Shown one piece after another: positions 42,835 to 53,100 of a stretch of 64,000 nt of DNA (position 1 is the stretch's first letter; every line of letters begins with the position of its first letter). The position numbers and the translations under genes are program-made. Source of the DNA: CAVQBP01 sp963723205 (lineage in GTDB: Bacteria; Bacteroidota; Ignavibacteria; Ignavibacteriales; Ignavibacteriaceae); contig CAVRQC010000033.1 of the NCBI GenBank assembly GCA_963723205.1, positions 310,001 through 374,000 on the forward strand, in the 5' to 3' direction. Below the pieces are notes generated by a model, which saw only the letters and a program-made list of their open reading frames with translations, was not told the origin of the DNA and made no database searches.

Positions 42835-44340
42835 ATGAAAAGTATTATCCAACTGGGAGGTGTAATAATATTGGCAATTTTATTAGCAGGATGCAATAGT
42901 GGAAAGAGTCCAAACTATACAAAAGGCGTAATTGTTCAAACATCAGAAACAGGGGATAAACTTGCCGAAAAAGATACAATTAAGTTTTCAGATGACAATA
43001 ATGCAGGAATACCGGTAATTCAAATTGATCCGAAGCAGCAGTTTCAGCAGATTGTAGGATTCGGAGGATCATTCACCGGTTCTTCTGCGTATGTCTTATC
43101 TCAATTAAATAAAGAGAAAAGAGATGAAGTTATTCGGGCTTATTTTTCTTCAACGGGTGCAAACTACAGCTTAATGCGTTCACAAATTGGAGGAAGCGAT
43201 TTTTCTGTTAATTCTTATGCTTATGATAATATTCCAGGGGACAAAGAATTAAATGATTTTTCAATTAAAGAAGATATGAATTATCTTATTCCACTAATCA
43301 AAGATGCCCAGAAAATTTCGAAAGACGGATTCAAAATAATTGCTTCACCATGGACTGCTCCCAGATGGATGAAAGATAGCAATGCGTGGTATGGAGGATC
43401 TTTAAAACCGGAATATTATAATACATGGGCATTATATATCGCAAAATATATAAAAGCTTACGAAAAAGAAGGAATTCCTATTTGGGGAATTACACCTGAA
43501 AATGAACCTCTTGGAAATGATGCACATTGGGACAGTATGATCTTCACCCCAGAACAGATGCTTCAGCTTATTAAAAATAATCTTGGTCCTCAGTTTAAAA
43601 AAGATAAAATTGATGCTAAAATATTAATCTATGATCAGAACCGGGATGAAGTTAAGAAATGGACAGATGTAATTTTAAGTGATTCGACAGCTGCGAAATA
43701 TATTTGGGGTACAGCAGTACATTGGTACAGCAGTACAATTTCCTGGTATCCTGAAGTACTTAACGAAATACATGAAAAATTTCCTGATAAACATATTATT
43801 CATACCGAAGGATGTATAGATAATGATGTACCTGTCTGGCATGATGATAAATGGTATTGGAGTAAACTGGCTACAGACTGGGGTTATGAGTGGGCATCGG
43901 AAAAAGATAAACCTCTTCATCCAATGTACAAACCAGTATTCAGGTATGCAAGAGATATAATAGGCGGATTGAACAGCTGGTTTGCGGGCTGGATTGATTG
44001 GAACATTGTTTTGGATGATAAAGGTGGACCAAATCATGCAAATAACTGGGCAGTAGCACCTGTTATTGTTAAACCGGAGACCGGTGAAGTTTATTATACT
44101 CCGTTATATTATATACTATGTCATTTCAGTAAATATATTCGTCCCGGGGCTTATAGGATTGGGGTAAACTCCGGTGTACAAGAATTAATGGTGACAGCAT
44201 GTTTAAATCCTGACAAAAGTATAGCGGTTGAAATATTTAATCCGACTGAAAAATCTTTTCAATATTTAATTAAACTTGATACCAGTGTATTACAGTATAA
44301 TATCCAGGGAAATTCTCTTCAAACAGTGATTATTAATTAG
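42835..44340 (+). CDS. GH30-family glycoside hydrolase, lipoprotein
   Basis: The 501-residue protein has a lipoprotein signal (LLAGCNSG, Cys20) and a GH30 TIM barrel with a side beta-domain: QIVGFGGSFTGSSAYVLSQL, ASPWTAPRWMK, acid/base Glu in TPENEP near 222 and nucleophile Glu in IHTEGC near 323. GH30 members of this type include beta-1,6-glucanase, beta-glucosidase and glucosylceramidase; next to GH16 and GH55-like genes, removal of beta-1,6 branches from laminarin is the best guess. Operator copy B is directly upstream, so it is a target of the HTCS. A lipid anchor suggests an outer-membrane position. Confidence 0.9.
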   Translation: MKSIIQLGGVIILAILLAGCNSGKSPNYTKGVIVQTSETGDKLAEKDTIKFSDDNNAGIPVIQIDPKQQFQQIVGFGGSFTGSSAYVLSQLNKEKRDEVIRAYFSSTGANYSLMRSQIGGSDFSVNSYAYDNIPGDKELNDFSIKEDMNYLIPLIKDAQKISKDGFKIIASPWTAPRWMKDSNAWYGGSLKPEYYNTWALYIAKYIKAYEKEGIPIWGITPENEPLGNDAHWDSMIFTPEQMLQLIKNNLGPQFKKDKIDAKILIYDQNRDEVKKWTDVILSDSTAAKYIWGTAVHWYSSTISWYPEVLNEIHEKFPDKHIIHTEGCIDNDVPVWHDDKWYWSKLATDWGYEWASEKDKPLHPMYKPVFRYARDIIGGLNSWFAGWIDWNIVLDDKGGPNHANNWAVAPVIVKPETGEVYYTPLYYILCHFSKYIRPGAYRIGVNSGVQELMVTACLNPDKSIAVEIFNPTEKSFQYLIKLDTSVLQYNIQGNSLQTVIIN

Positions 44341-44431
44341 GAAATTTTTGACCTTAAGTACTAAAGAAAAAATTATTTTTCAGATTAATTATTAGGCCGG
44401 AATTGACTATCTTAGAATAGGGAAGAACGAA

Positions 44432-45382
44432 TTGGCTATGCATAAATTAAGAAACGAATATTTATGTCTTGAAATTCAAGAACCTGGTGAGAATTATAGG
44501 GGAGCCAGGTTTGACTGGAGCGGGCAGCTCATTCAAATAACCTTTTTGAATAAACATACATTTTGTGCCCGGGAAACCCTTAATGAATTTGACCGGAATA
44601 AACATGGCCGGGGGTTGTATAATGAATTCGGTATAGATCACCCGGTGGGTTATGATGAATGTTCTATTAACGGATTGTTTCCCAAAATTGGGGTTGGATT
44701 GCTTAAAAAGAAATCTTTACAACCATATGATTTCTTTGAAGACTATAAAGTTGAACCATATTATTTTTCCTCTACCTTTAATAAAGACAGGGCGTTTTTC
44801 AGTTGTAAAACAAATCATAACCGGGAATACTCTTTTGAATTAAATAAACAAATCGTATTGGACAAGAATAAATTTACAATTAGCTATTCTTTATTCAATT
44901 CCGGTTATAAAACTATAAGAACTAATGAATATGTTCACAATTTCCTTTCAATAAATGAAAATAAGATTGATGAAAACTATATTCTTTATTTCTCATTCCC
45001 TCTAAAACCTCTAAATTTTAACAAATTTGTAAATCCGGAAAAAACAGTTCATTTTAATAAAGATTTTTGTTTTTGGAATTCCTTTATAAAAGAACCGTTT
45101 TTCTTTAGCAATATAAATACTATATATAAAGGGAAAGAAAACTGGACATTAATACATCTCACAGATAAAGTCGGAATAAGGGAATCTGCCGATTTTATTA
45201 TTCAAAAAGTAAATTTATGGGGTGCATCCCATGTAATTAGCCCGGAAATTTTTTTCCAAATTAATGTTTTGCCTGGTGAAAAAATTTCCTGGTCAAGATT
45301 TTATGAAATTTTTGATTTTAGTGATATACCGATAGATGAAAATAATTTTCATTCAATAAAAAAGAGAATTTTACCAGTTTAG
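44432..45382 (+). CDS. Cytoplasmic galactose-mutarotase-like protein of unknown function
   Basis: This protein of about 316 residues lacks a signal peptide. The start may be TTG 44432, which sits at good spacing after GGGAAGAACGA, or ATG 44438 two codons later. The sequence has the beta-rich pattern of aldose-1-epimerase-like folds (NEYLCLEIQEPGENYRGARF, RGLYNEFGIDHPVGYDE, TNEYVHNFLSINENKID) and ends with a conserved-looking Trp/Phe-rich strand. I cannot identify mutarotase catalytic residues with certainty. It follows the GH30 lipoprotein gene and comes before operator copy C, so it is probably expressed with GH30. Turning over the anomeric form of imported sugars is a possible role. Confidence 0.65.
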   Translation: MAMHKLRNEYLCLEIQEPGENYRGARFDWSGQLIQITFLNKHTFCARETLNEFDRNKHGRGLYNEFGIDHPVGYDECSINGLFPKIGVGLLKKKSLQPYDFFEDYKVEPYYFSSTFNKDRAFFSCKTNHNREYSFELNKQIVLDKNKFTISYSLFNSGYKTIRTNEYVHNFLSINENKIDENYILYFSFPLKPLNFNKFVNPEKTVHFNKDFCFWNSFIKEPFFFSNINTIYKGKENWTLIHLTDKVGIRESADFIIQKVNLWGASHVISPEIFFQINVLPGEKISWSRFYEIFDFSDIPIDENNFHSIKKRILPV

Positions 45383-45485
45383 AATTAGAATATTTCAGCC
45401 CAGATTGAAGGAAAATAATAAAAAATTAGAATAGTAATACGACTTATTTTTCTGCAAAAAATGCTAAAATAAATCAATATTAAAG

Positions 45486-45531
45486 GTTGTTACTATAGTC
45501 CGACATTTTGTTACTATGCGCCGAGATATTT
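45486..45531 (+). promoter_or_regulatory. Putative HTCS operator, copy C
   Basis: The best-preserved copy: half-sites GTTACTAT at 45489 and 45510, identical and exactly 21 bp apart, followed by GCCGAGATATTT at 45520. It lies 139 bp before the GPH transporter gene, almost the same distance as copy A from its gene. Confidence 0.8.
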
Positions 45532-45670
45532 TTCTCTATTTGGATTTACTTAGCAAAGAAAAAATTTCAAGAAAAATTACAATTCTATTTTATGCTTAAA
45601 AATAACAAGATAAATAATCCGCGATTAATCAAACAAAGTTTGTCCTAATCATTTTATAGCCGGAGATTTA

Positions 45671-47050
45671 ATGGAAAACAGTGTGGAAAAAATTTCATTT
45701 AAAGAGAAAGTTGGATATGGTCTGGGTGATACAGCATCCAATCTGTATTTTCAGATGATAATAAATTTCTTATTATTCTTTTATACAGATATATTTGGAA
45801 TCCCGGCGGCAGCCGCCGGAACTATGATGATGGTATCAAGATTCTGGGATGCAGCCAACGACCCGATTATGGGAGCCATTGCCGACCGGACAAATTCCAA
45901 ATGGGGAAAGTTTCGCCCTTATTTAATCTGGTCTTCGGTTCCGCTGGCAATTATTGGCGTAATCGCTTTTATAACACCTGATTTTAGTGTTACAGGAAAA
46001 ATAATTTATGCCTACATTACTTTTACTCTTCTAATGATGGCATATACTGCTGTTAATATCCCGTATTCCGCATTAATGGGAGTTATTTCCCCCAATTCTC
46101 AAGAAAGAACCAGTGTTTCTACTTTTCGGTTTGTGCTTGCATTTGTTGGAGCCTTTATAGTTCAAGGGCTGACACTGCCGTTAGTTAGTTTTTTAGGCGG
46201 CGGAAACCAGGCATTAGGATTTCCTTTAACTATGGCTGTTTTTGGAGTACTGGCATGCATTCTTTTTTATATTACATTTTCCACCACTAAGGAACGTGTG
46301 GTTGTTCCTAAAAATCAAAAATCATCGTTAAAGGAAGATGTTAAAAATCTCTTAAAAAACAAGCCATGGATGTATTTACTGGTTATGAGCATCTTTACTT
46401 TAGGTTATATAATTATTCGAAGCGGAACAATCTTATACTACTTCAAATATTATATAGGCAGTGAGGCACTTGCATCATTATTTATGGTCCTGGGAACAAT
46501 TTCTGTAATCGCCGGAGTTGCTTGTACTCAATTTTTTGCTAAAAAGTTTGGCAAGAAGCAATTTTATATATTTGTAATGGCATTAAATACGATCCTAACC
46601 GCACTCTTTTATTTTATACCGAAAGAACAGATCATTCTCATCTTCATAGTGAATATTATCATATCTTTTGTAATGGCACCGCAGGCACCCTTACTCTGGG
46701 CAATGTATGCTGACACAGCAGATTATTCAGAATGGAAAAACAAAAGAAGAGCTACAGGCTTGGTTTTTTCGGCAGCTACCTTTTCCCAAAAATTCGGTAT
46801 GGCTGTAGGCGGCGGAATGGCCGGTTGGCTTTTAGCTTTTTTCGGATTTGTCGCCAATGTGCAGCAGACTCCGGATACGCTTAATGGCATCAGACTTATG
46901 ATGAGCTTTATTCCTGCAGTTGGAAGCCTTATTGCTGTGATTGTTGCATTCTTTTATGAACTTGATGATGCAACAATGGGAAAAATTGAACTGGAACTAG
47001 AATCCAGAAAGCTGCAGCCGCAAATAAATGAACCTGAAGTTCTCATTTAA
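45671..47050 (+). CDS. GPH-family sugar:cation symporter (MFS)
   Basis: This 459-residue inner-membrane protein has about twelve transmembrane segments and the family opening KVGYGLGDTASNLYFQ, followed by the RFWDAANDPIMGAIADRTNS loop and WGKFRPYLIW, which are diagnostic of glycoside-pentoside-hexuronide symporters (MelB, XynB type). It should bring oligosaccharides or glucose across the inner membrane with Na+ or H+. It is the first gene of a tight operon (gaps of 16, 10 and 17 bp and a 4-bp overlap) under operator copy C, upstream of GH16, GH16, phosphorylase and TonB receptor genes. Its probable cargo is laminari-oligosaccharide. Confidence 0.92.
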   Translation: MENSVEKISFKEKVGYGLGDTASNLYFQMIINFLLFFYTDIFGIPAAAAGTMMMVSRFWDAANDPIMGAIADRTNSKWGKFRPYLIWSSVPLAIIGVIAFITPDFSVTGKIIYAYITFTLLMMAYTAVNIPYSALMGVISPNSQERTSVSTFRFVLAFVGAFIVQGLTLPLVSFLGGGNQALGFPLTMAVFGVLACILFYITFSTTKERVVVPKNQKSSLKEDVKNLLKNKPWMYLLVMSIFTLGYIIIRSGTILYYFKYYIGSEALASLFMVLGTISVIAGVACTQFFAKKFGKKQFYIFVMALNTILTALFYFIPKEQIILIFIVNIIISFVMAPQAPLLWAMYADTADYSEWKNKRRATGLVFSAATFSQKFGMAVGGGMAGWLLAFFGFVANVQQTPDTLNGIRLMMSFIPAVGSLIAVIVAFFYELDDATMGKIELELESRKLQPQINEPEVLI

Positions 47051-47066
47051 TAATCGGAGTTAAGTA

Positions 47067-47918
47067 ATGTTTTTATTTGGATATAAAATTTTATTTAAAG
47101 AATTAATAAAGATGATAAGTCTGGTTTTGTTATTTGTTTTATTTGGTTTTCAGGTTAAAGAAATTTTCGCGCAGGAATACCACCTTGTCTGGTCCGATGA
47201 ATTTGACGGGACAAGCCTTGATTCAACAAAATGGAGTTATCAGATCGGAAACAGACATGGCTGGGGAAATCATGAAAAGGAATATTATACTTCAGAAAAT
47301 GCAATTGTTAAAGATGGTTTTTTAACTATCATAGCACAAAAAGAAAACCACGACGGTTTTGATTATACTTCAAGTCGTATTCGCACTATTAATAAAGGAG
47401 ATTGGAAATACGGAAAGTTTGAAATGCGGGCAAAGCTGCCGGTCGGCAAAGGTATGTGGCCTGCCTTCTGGATGATGCCTACCAAAAGTGTTTACGGCGG
47501 CTGGCCGGTAAGCGGTGAAATGGATATTATGGAATATCTGGGTCATGATTCAACTACAGTTTACGGAACTCTTCATTATGGAGGAAGACCGCCAAATAAC
47601 ATACATACGGGAAAGTCTTATAAACTGGTAGAGGGTGATTTTCATAATGACTTCCATACTTTTATTTTGATCTGGGAAAAAGGAAAAGTGCAATGGTTAG
47701 TTGATGACAGTCTTTATCAAACTCAAACAGAATGGTCTACAACAGGTGGAGATTTTCCTGCTCCGTTTAATCAGGAATTCCATATTATTCTTAACATGGC
47801 TGTAGGAGGAGACTGGCCTGGTTATCCTGATGAATCTACTAAGTTTCCTCAAAAATATGTAGTGGATTATGTAAGAGTCTATCAGAAAACTGCGGACTCT
47901 ACCCAAAATAATAATTAA
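47067..47918 (+). CDS. GH16 endo-beta-1,3-glucanase (laminarinase-type), single domain
   Basis: The 283-residue protein has a signal peptide (EIFAQE) and one GH16 domain: HLVWSDEFDG at the start, WGNHEKEYYTSENA, then GMWPAFWMMP and the catalytic EMDIMEY (ExDxxE, about 151-157). The extra Met in ExDIME is typical of laminarinase-like GH16. Start 47067 is chosen because of the GGAG site just before it; ATG 47112 is a possible alternative. There is no sorting domain, so it probably works in the periplasm on imported chains, complementing the T9SS-exported GH16 encoded next. Confidence 0.93.
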   Translation: MFLFGYKILFKELIKMISLVLLFVLFGFQVKEIFAQEYHLVWSDEFDGTSLDSTKWSYQIGNRHGWGNHEKEYYTSENAIVKDGFLTIIAQKENHDGFDYTSSRIRTINKGDWKYGKFEMRAKLPVGKGMWPAFWMMPTKSVYGGWPVSGEMDIMEYLGHDSTTVYGTLHYGGRPPNNIHTGKSYKLVEGDFHNDFHTFILIWEKGKVQWLVDDSLYQTQTEWSTTGGDFPAPFNQEFHIILNMAVGGDWPGYPDESTKFPQKYVVDYVRVYQKTADSTQNNN

Positions 47919-47928
47919 GGATTATGTT

Positions 47929-50121
47929 GTGTATAATTTTATACGAAATAAAGTATTATATGATTTTAAAAGTATAAAAACAGTTCATCTTCTATTTTTA
48001 ATTTTAGTTATTTGCGTTCAATTCACTATAAGCAAGGCACAAGATTATAAATTAGTTTGGTCGGACGAATTTGATTCTGCTTCTCTTGACATGAGCAAGT
48101 GGAATTACAATATAGGAACAGGTACAGGCGGATGGGGAAATAATGAATTACAATATTATACCGACCGCGATACTAATATTTCTATAAAAAATGGAAATCT
48201 GATAATCAGAGCATTAAAGGAAAATTACGGAGGGGAAAATTATACTTCTGCAAGAATAGAAACACAAGGTAAATATTCAATTACCTATGGGAAAATTGAA
48301 GCAAGGATAAAGCTGCCGTACGGCAGAGGTATGTGGCCTGCATTCTGGATGTTGGGTGATGATATAACTACTGTTTCATGGCCGGCTTGCGGCGAAATTG
48401 ATATTATGGAAATGGTTGGGGGAAACGGTACAAACGGAAGCACTAATTTAAGCGATGCAACTGTTTACGGCACTGCTCATTGGTCCAGCAGCGGTTCCCA
48501 CGCACAACACGGAGGGAGCTATATCTTGTCAAGCGGAAAATTTGCTGATAACTACCATACTTTTACAGTTACCTGGATTCCACAGCTAATAACATGGTAT
48601 GTCGACGGACATCAATATGCATCGCTTTCTATTACCTCTTCAGATTTAAATGCCTTCCAAAAGAATTTTTATATTCTGTTAAATCTGGCAGTAGGAGGAA
48701 ACTGGCCAGGATCTCCGGACAGCACTACTAAATTTCCTCAAACAATGAGGGTTGATTATATAAGAGTTTATAAAGACACTTCTCAGCAAAATGCAGCCGT
48801 ATCTTTATCCGAACCCAAAGACAGTTCAGCGTTCAATGCTAATTCAGATATTACGATTACTGCAGAAGCAAATGCTTATGCGGGAACGGTAACCAATTTC
48901 GAATTTTTCCAGGATAATATTCCGATTGGCGAAACTAATGTCAGTCCTTATCAGATGAACTGGAAAAATGTTTTGCCCGGAAATTATCATATTAGAGCGG
49001 TAGCAACAAATTCCGATGGATACAAATTTGGATCAAATCTTTACAATGTTATTGTAGGAACAGGAGCAGATGAATCTCCGGCCGGAGGATCGCCGGTTAT
49101 TATTCCCGGAACAATTGAAGCGGAAAACTTTGATCTGGGCGGACAAACTGTTGCTTATTTCGATATGGATACTGCAAACAATGGAGTTGAATACCGGTTA
49201 AATGATTTCGTGGATATAGAAGCATGTTCGGATACAGGCGTCGGATATGACGTAGGCTGGATTGCCCAAAACGAATGGTTGAAGTATACTGTTGATGTTA
49301 AAACTGCTGGTACTTATCAGATTGAAGGCAGAGTTGCCTCAGCAGGAAGTTCCGGTGCATTTAAAGTTGAAATTGACGGAAATGATGTTACGGGAATTAT
49401 TAATGTCCCGAACACGGGTGACTGGCAGACCTGGACAACTGTTACGTCTAAAAGTTTTCAATTAACGGCCGGAATTCATACGCTAAAAATTTTAATGACC
49501 GGAGATAATTTTAATCTTAATAAAATTTATGTTCTCCCTCCAAATACACGGACATCAATAAAAGTACTATCTCCAAACGGAAATGAAATTTTACAGCCCG
49601 GTGATATTTATAATATAACCTGGAACAGCTACAGAGTCAGCATGGTTAGAATCACTTATTACGACGGTAGATTATGGAGACGAATTATTGATAGTTTCCC
49701 GGCGAATTACGGATTATATAGATGGAAAATCCCTAATGTTACTTTGCCTGTTTGCAAAATTTTAATTTCAGATCTTTATAATAGTGTTATTAATGATGTA
49801 AGCGATAGTTCTTTTTCAATCGGCAATATCAATTCTGTAAATAATAATCAGGTTTTAAATAACTACGTACTCAGTCAAAACTATCCTAATCCCTTTAACC
49901 CGGTAACAACTATATCCTATTCAATTCCCAAAACCAGTTATGTAAAACTTATTGTCTACAATATTCTGGGTGAACCGGTTAAGTTTTTGGTTGATAGAGA
50001 ACTCTCAGCCGGAAATTATCACGAAAAATTTAGTGCTGCAGATCTAAGCAGCGGAATTTATTTCTACAAATTAACTGCCGGTAAACATTCTTTTATGAAA
50101 AAGATGGTTTTATTGAAATAG
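47929..50121 (+). CDS. T9SS-exported GH16 laminarinase with Ig-like, CBM6 and cell-wall-like domains
   Basis: The 730-residue protein starts at GTG 47929. Order of domains: signal (SKAQD), GH16 (about 40-285, catalytic EIDIMEM near 156, GMWPAFWML), Ig-like domain (SEPKDSSAFNANSDITITAE, about 293-375), CBM6 (IPGTIEAENFDLGGQTVAYF ... WLKYTVDV ... KILMTGDNFNLNKIYV, about 388-537), a Ser/Thr-rich GPI-anchored-type domain (SPNGNEILQPGDIYNITWNS, about 543-630) and a T9SS sorting domain from about 648 (SQNYPNPFNPVTTISY). It should sit on the cell surface and cut beta-1,3-glucan while CBM6 holds the polymer. It is 10 bp after the short GH16 gene. Confidence 0.93.
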   Translation: MYNFIRNKVLYDFKSIKTVHLLFLILVICVQFTISKAQDYKLVWSDEFDSASLDMSKWNYNIGTGTGGWGNNELQYYTDRDTNISIKNGNLIIRALKENYGGENYTSARIETQGKYSITYGKIEARIKLPYGRGMWPAFWMLGDDITTVSWPACGEIDIMEMVGGNGTNGSTNLSDATVYGTAHWSSSGSHAQHGGSYILSSGKFADNYHTFTVTWIPQLITWYVDGHQYASLSITSSDLNAFQKNFYILLNLAVGGNWPGSPDSTTKFPQTMRVDYIRVYKDTSQQNAAVSLSEPKDSSAFNANSDITITAEANAYAGTVTNFEFFQDNIPIGETNVSPYQMNWKNVLPGNYHIRAVATNSDGYKFGSNLYNVIVGTGADESPAGGSPVIIPGTIEAENFDLGGQTVAYFDMDTANNGVEYRLNDFVDIEACSDTGVGYDVGWIAQNEWLKYTVDVKTAGTYQIEGRVASAGSSGAFKVEIDGNDVTGIINVPNTGDWQTWTTVTSKSFQLTAGIHTLKILMTGDNFNLNKIYVLPPNTRTSIKVLSPNGNEILQPGDIYNITWNSYRVSMVRITYYDGRLWRRIIDSFPANYGLYRWKIPNVTLPVCKILISDLYNSVINDVSDSSFSIGNINSVNNNQVLNNYVLSQNYPNPFNPVTTISYSIPKTSYVKLIVYNILGEPVKFLVDRELSAGNYHEKFSAADLSSGIYFYKLTAGKHSFMKKMVLLK

Positions 50122-50138
50122 TTAAAGAATTACTACCA

Positions 50139-53100
50139 ATGAATACTCAGGAAATACATATAGGTAACAATTTATTAAAGGAAAACACCGGACAAGTGCA
50201 TGGTGATATTCTTTTTATAGAAAACGAAAACTACTATAAGATAACCTGCTATGATAAAATGCCGCCGTTTTTAATGAATATAGTCAGTTCAACCGATTTA
50301 TGGATGTTTATTTCAAGCAACGGAGCACTAACGGCGGGCAGAAAAAATCCCGATCATGCTTTATTCCCTTATTATACTGATGATCGTATTCATGACTCTT
50401 ATGATATTACGGGAAACAAAACAGTAGTATTGGTGAATAAAGACGGCAAGTTATTTTTATGGGAGCCATTCTCCAATACCTATTCGGGGCTTTATAATAT
50501 CCAGAGAAATATTTACAAAAACATTTCAGGGAACAAATTAATTTTTGAAGAAATTAATCATGACCTGTCTGTAACTTATAAATATTCATGGTTGAATTGT
50601 GACCGGTTCGGATTTGTTAAGAAATCAAAAATATTAAATAACAATAATGAGAAAATTCAGGTTAATATTCTTGACGGAATTCAGAATATTCTACCTTCAA
50701 GTACTGATAGAAAATTTCAGCTTGAATACAGTACTTTATTAGACGGATATAAAAAAAATGAACTGATTGAAAATATTGGTCTGGGATTGTTTACTCTTAG
50801 TTCTATCCCGACAGATAAAGCCGAACCCAGTGAAGCACTTAAAGCAACAACAGTCTGGTCTGTTGGTTTGGTGAATGCTTTGGTTTTACTTTCTTCTAAT
50901 CAAATTGATTCATTCCGGCAGGGAAAACCTGTTAAACAGGAGAATATAAGCAACGGCACAAGGGGAGCTTACTTACTTCAATCTGGATTTGAATTAATAA
51001 ACAATTCAGAAAAAGAATGGTATATTGCTGCGGATATCGATAAAGATCAGACCGGTGTAGCTGAAATTTCATCCTTGCTTAATTCAAGACAAAATTTAAA
51101 GCAGCTGATTGAAGATGAAGTTTTAAAAAGTACCATTGAGCTGAACTATAAAATTGCAAACGCGGATGGTTTCGAGCTGACCAATGATCCATTGATTACT
51201 GCCCGACACTTTTCCAATGTGATTTTCAATGTATTGCGCGGCGGTGTCTTTGATAATAATTATCTGATCGACAAAAAAGATTTCTATCAATTTGTTCAGA
51301 ATGCAAATTACAGATTAACGGATAAGCTTGAAGAATTTTTTGACAAGCTTCCCGAACAATTTAATTTAATGGACTTAACCTGTGCTGCACAGAATTTTCA
51401 AGATCCAGACTTTGAAAAACTTAGCTATGAATATCTGCCTCTTACTTTCAGCCGCCGTCATGGAGATCCAAGCCGTCCCTGGAATCTTTTTTCTATAGAT
51501 ATAAAAGATGAGCATGGAAATAAAATTCTGAATTACCAGGGAAACTGGAGAGATATTTTTCAAAACTGGGAAGCACTTGCTTTATCATTCCCTTCATATA
51601 TAGAGAATATGATTGCAAAATTTGTTAATGCTTCCACTGCCGACGGCTATAATCCATATAAAATTACGAGAGATGGTTTTGATTGGGAAGTGCTTGAGCC
51701 TTCTGATTCCTGGTCATACATAGGATATTGGGGAGATCACCAGGTGATCTATCTTCTTCGCCTTCTGGAATTAGCAGTAAAATATCATCCTGGATCTCTC
51801 CAGTCCTTTATTAAAAAGGAAATATTTACTTATGCTAATGTGCCATACAGGATAAAATCGTATGATGAAATTGTCACGAACCCGCATACTACAATTGACT
51901 TTGACTTTAAATTAGATGCTGAAATAAGAAATAAAGTAAAAGAGATTGGGAATGACGGTAAGTACCTTCAGAATAGAGACAATGAGAACTATCATGTAAA
52001 TTTAGGTGAGAAACTGCTTGTTCTTATATTGACAAGACTATCCAACTTCATTCCCGAGGCAGGCATCTGGATGAATACCCAGCGACCTGAATGGAACGAT
52101 GCAAATAATGCATTGGTTGGTTATGGCGCCTCAATGGTAACACTTTATTTTTTAAGAAGATTTATTGAATTCTGCATTAGCATTTTTAAGGATGAAGAAG
52201 ATGAGCAGATAAAAATTTCGAAAGAGATCATTGAATGGTTTAACAATATCAATTCTGCATTAAAGGAATTCCAATATTTATTGAAGGATCCGATCTCAAA
52301 TATTAATAGAAGATCAATCTTAGATAGATTGGGAATTGCGGGAAGTAACTACCGTTTAAACATATATTCAGAAGGTTTTTCAGGAAAGAAAGAATTTTTA
52401 AATATATCCGACTTATTATCGTTTCTTCAAATTTCTCTCGAATACCTCGATCATTCGAGCAGAGCTAATAAAAGAAATGACGGCTTATATCATTCTTACA
52501 ATCTGGTGAAATTTGATGATCAGAATAAGATTTGTATACGGAATTTATATGAAATGTTAGAGGGACAGGTAGCAGTTCTGCAGTCGGGTTTACTCTCCCC
52601 GGAGGAATCAATTGATTTAATAAGCTCACTCGAAAAAAGTAAACTTTATCGAAAAGATCAATCCAGTTATCTCTTGTATCCAGATAGGGTATTGCCTCTG
52701 TTTACCGAGAAAAATATAATTCCCAAGGATCTGCTTGAACAATCTAATCTGCTGAAAACATTAATTAATAATTCTGATAAAAGTATTGTTGAAAAAGATA
52801 TTAATGGAAGGGTTCATTTCAACAGTAACTTTAGAAATGCCGGCCAGCTTAAAAAAATCTTGGATGAACAGTTAAATTCGTACAAACCAGATTCTGAGGA
52901 AATAAAATTGATTCTTAATATTTATGAAACTGTGTTTAATCATAAGTCATTTACAGGACGTTCGGGTTCTTTCTATAAATATGAAGGATTAGGTTCTATT
53001 TACTGGCATATGGTTTCCAAATTATTGCTGGCTGTTCAGGAAACTTATTTTAAGACAGCAGAAACCAGTATAAATATATCTGCATTAGCTGGATTAAAAA

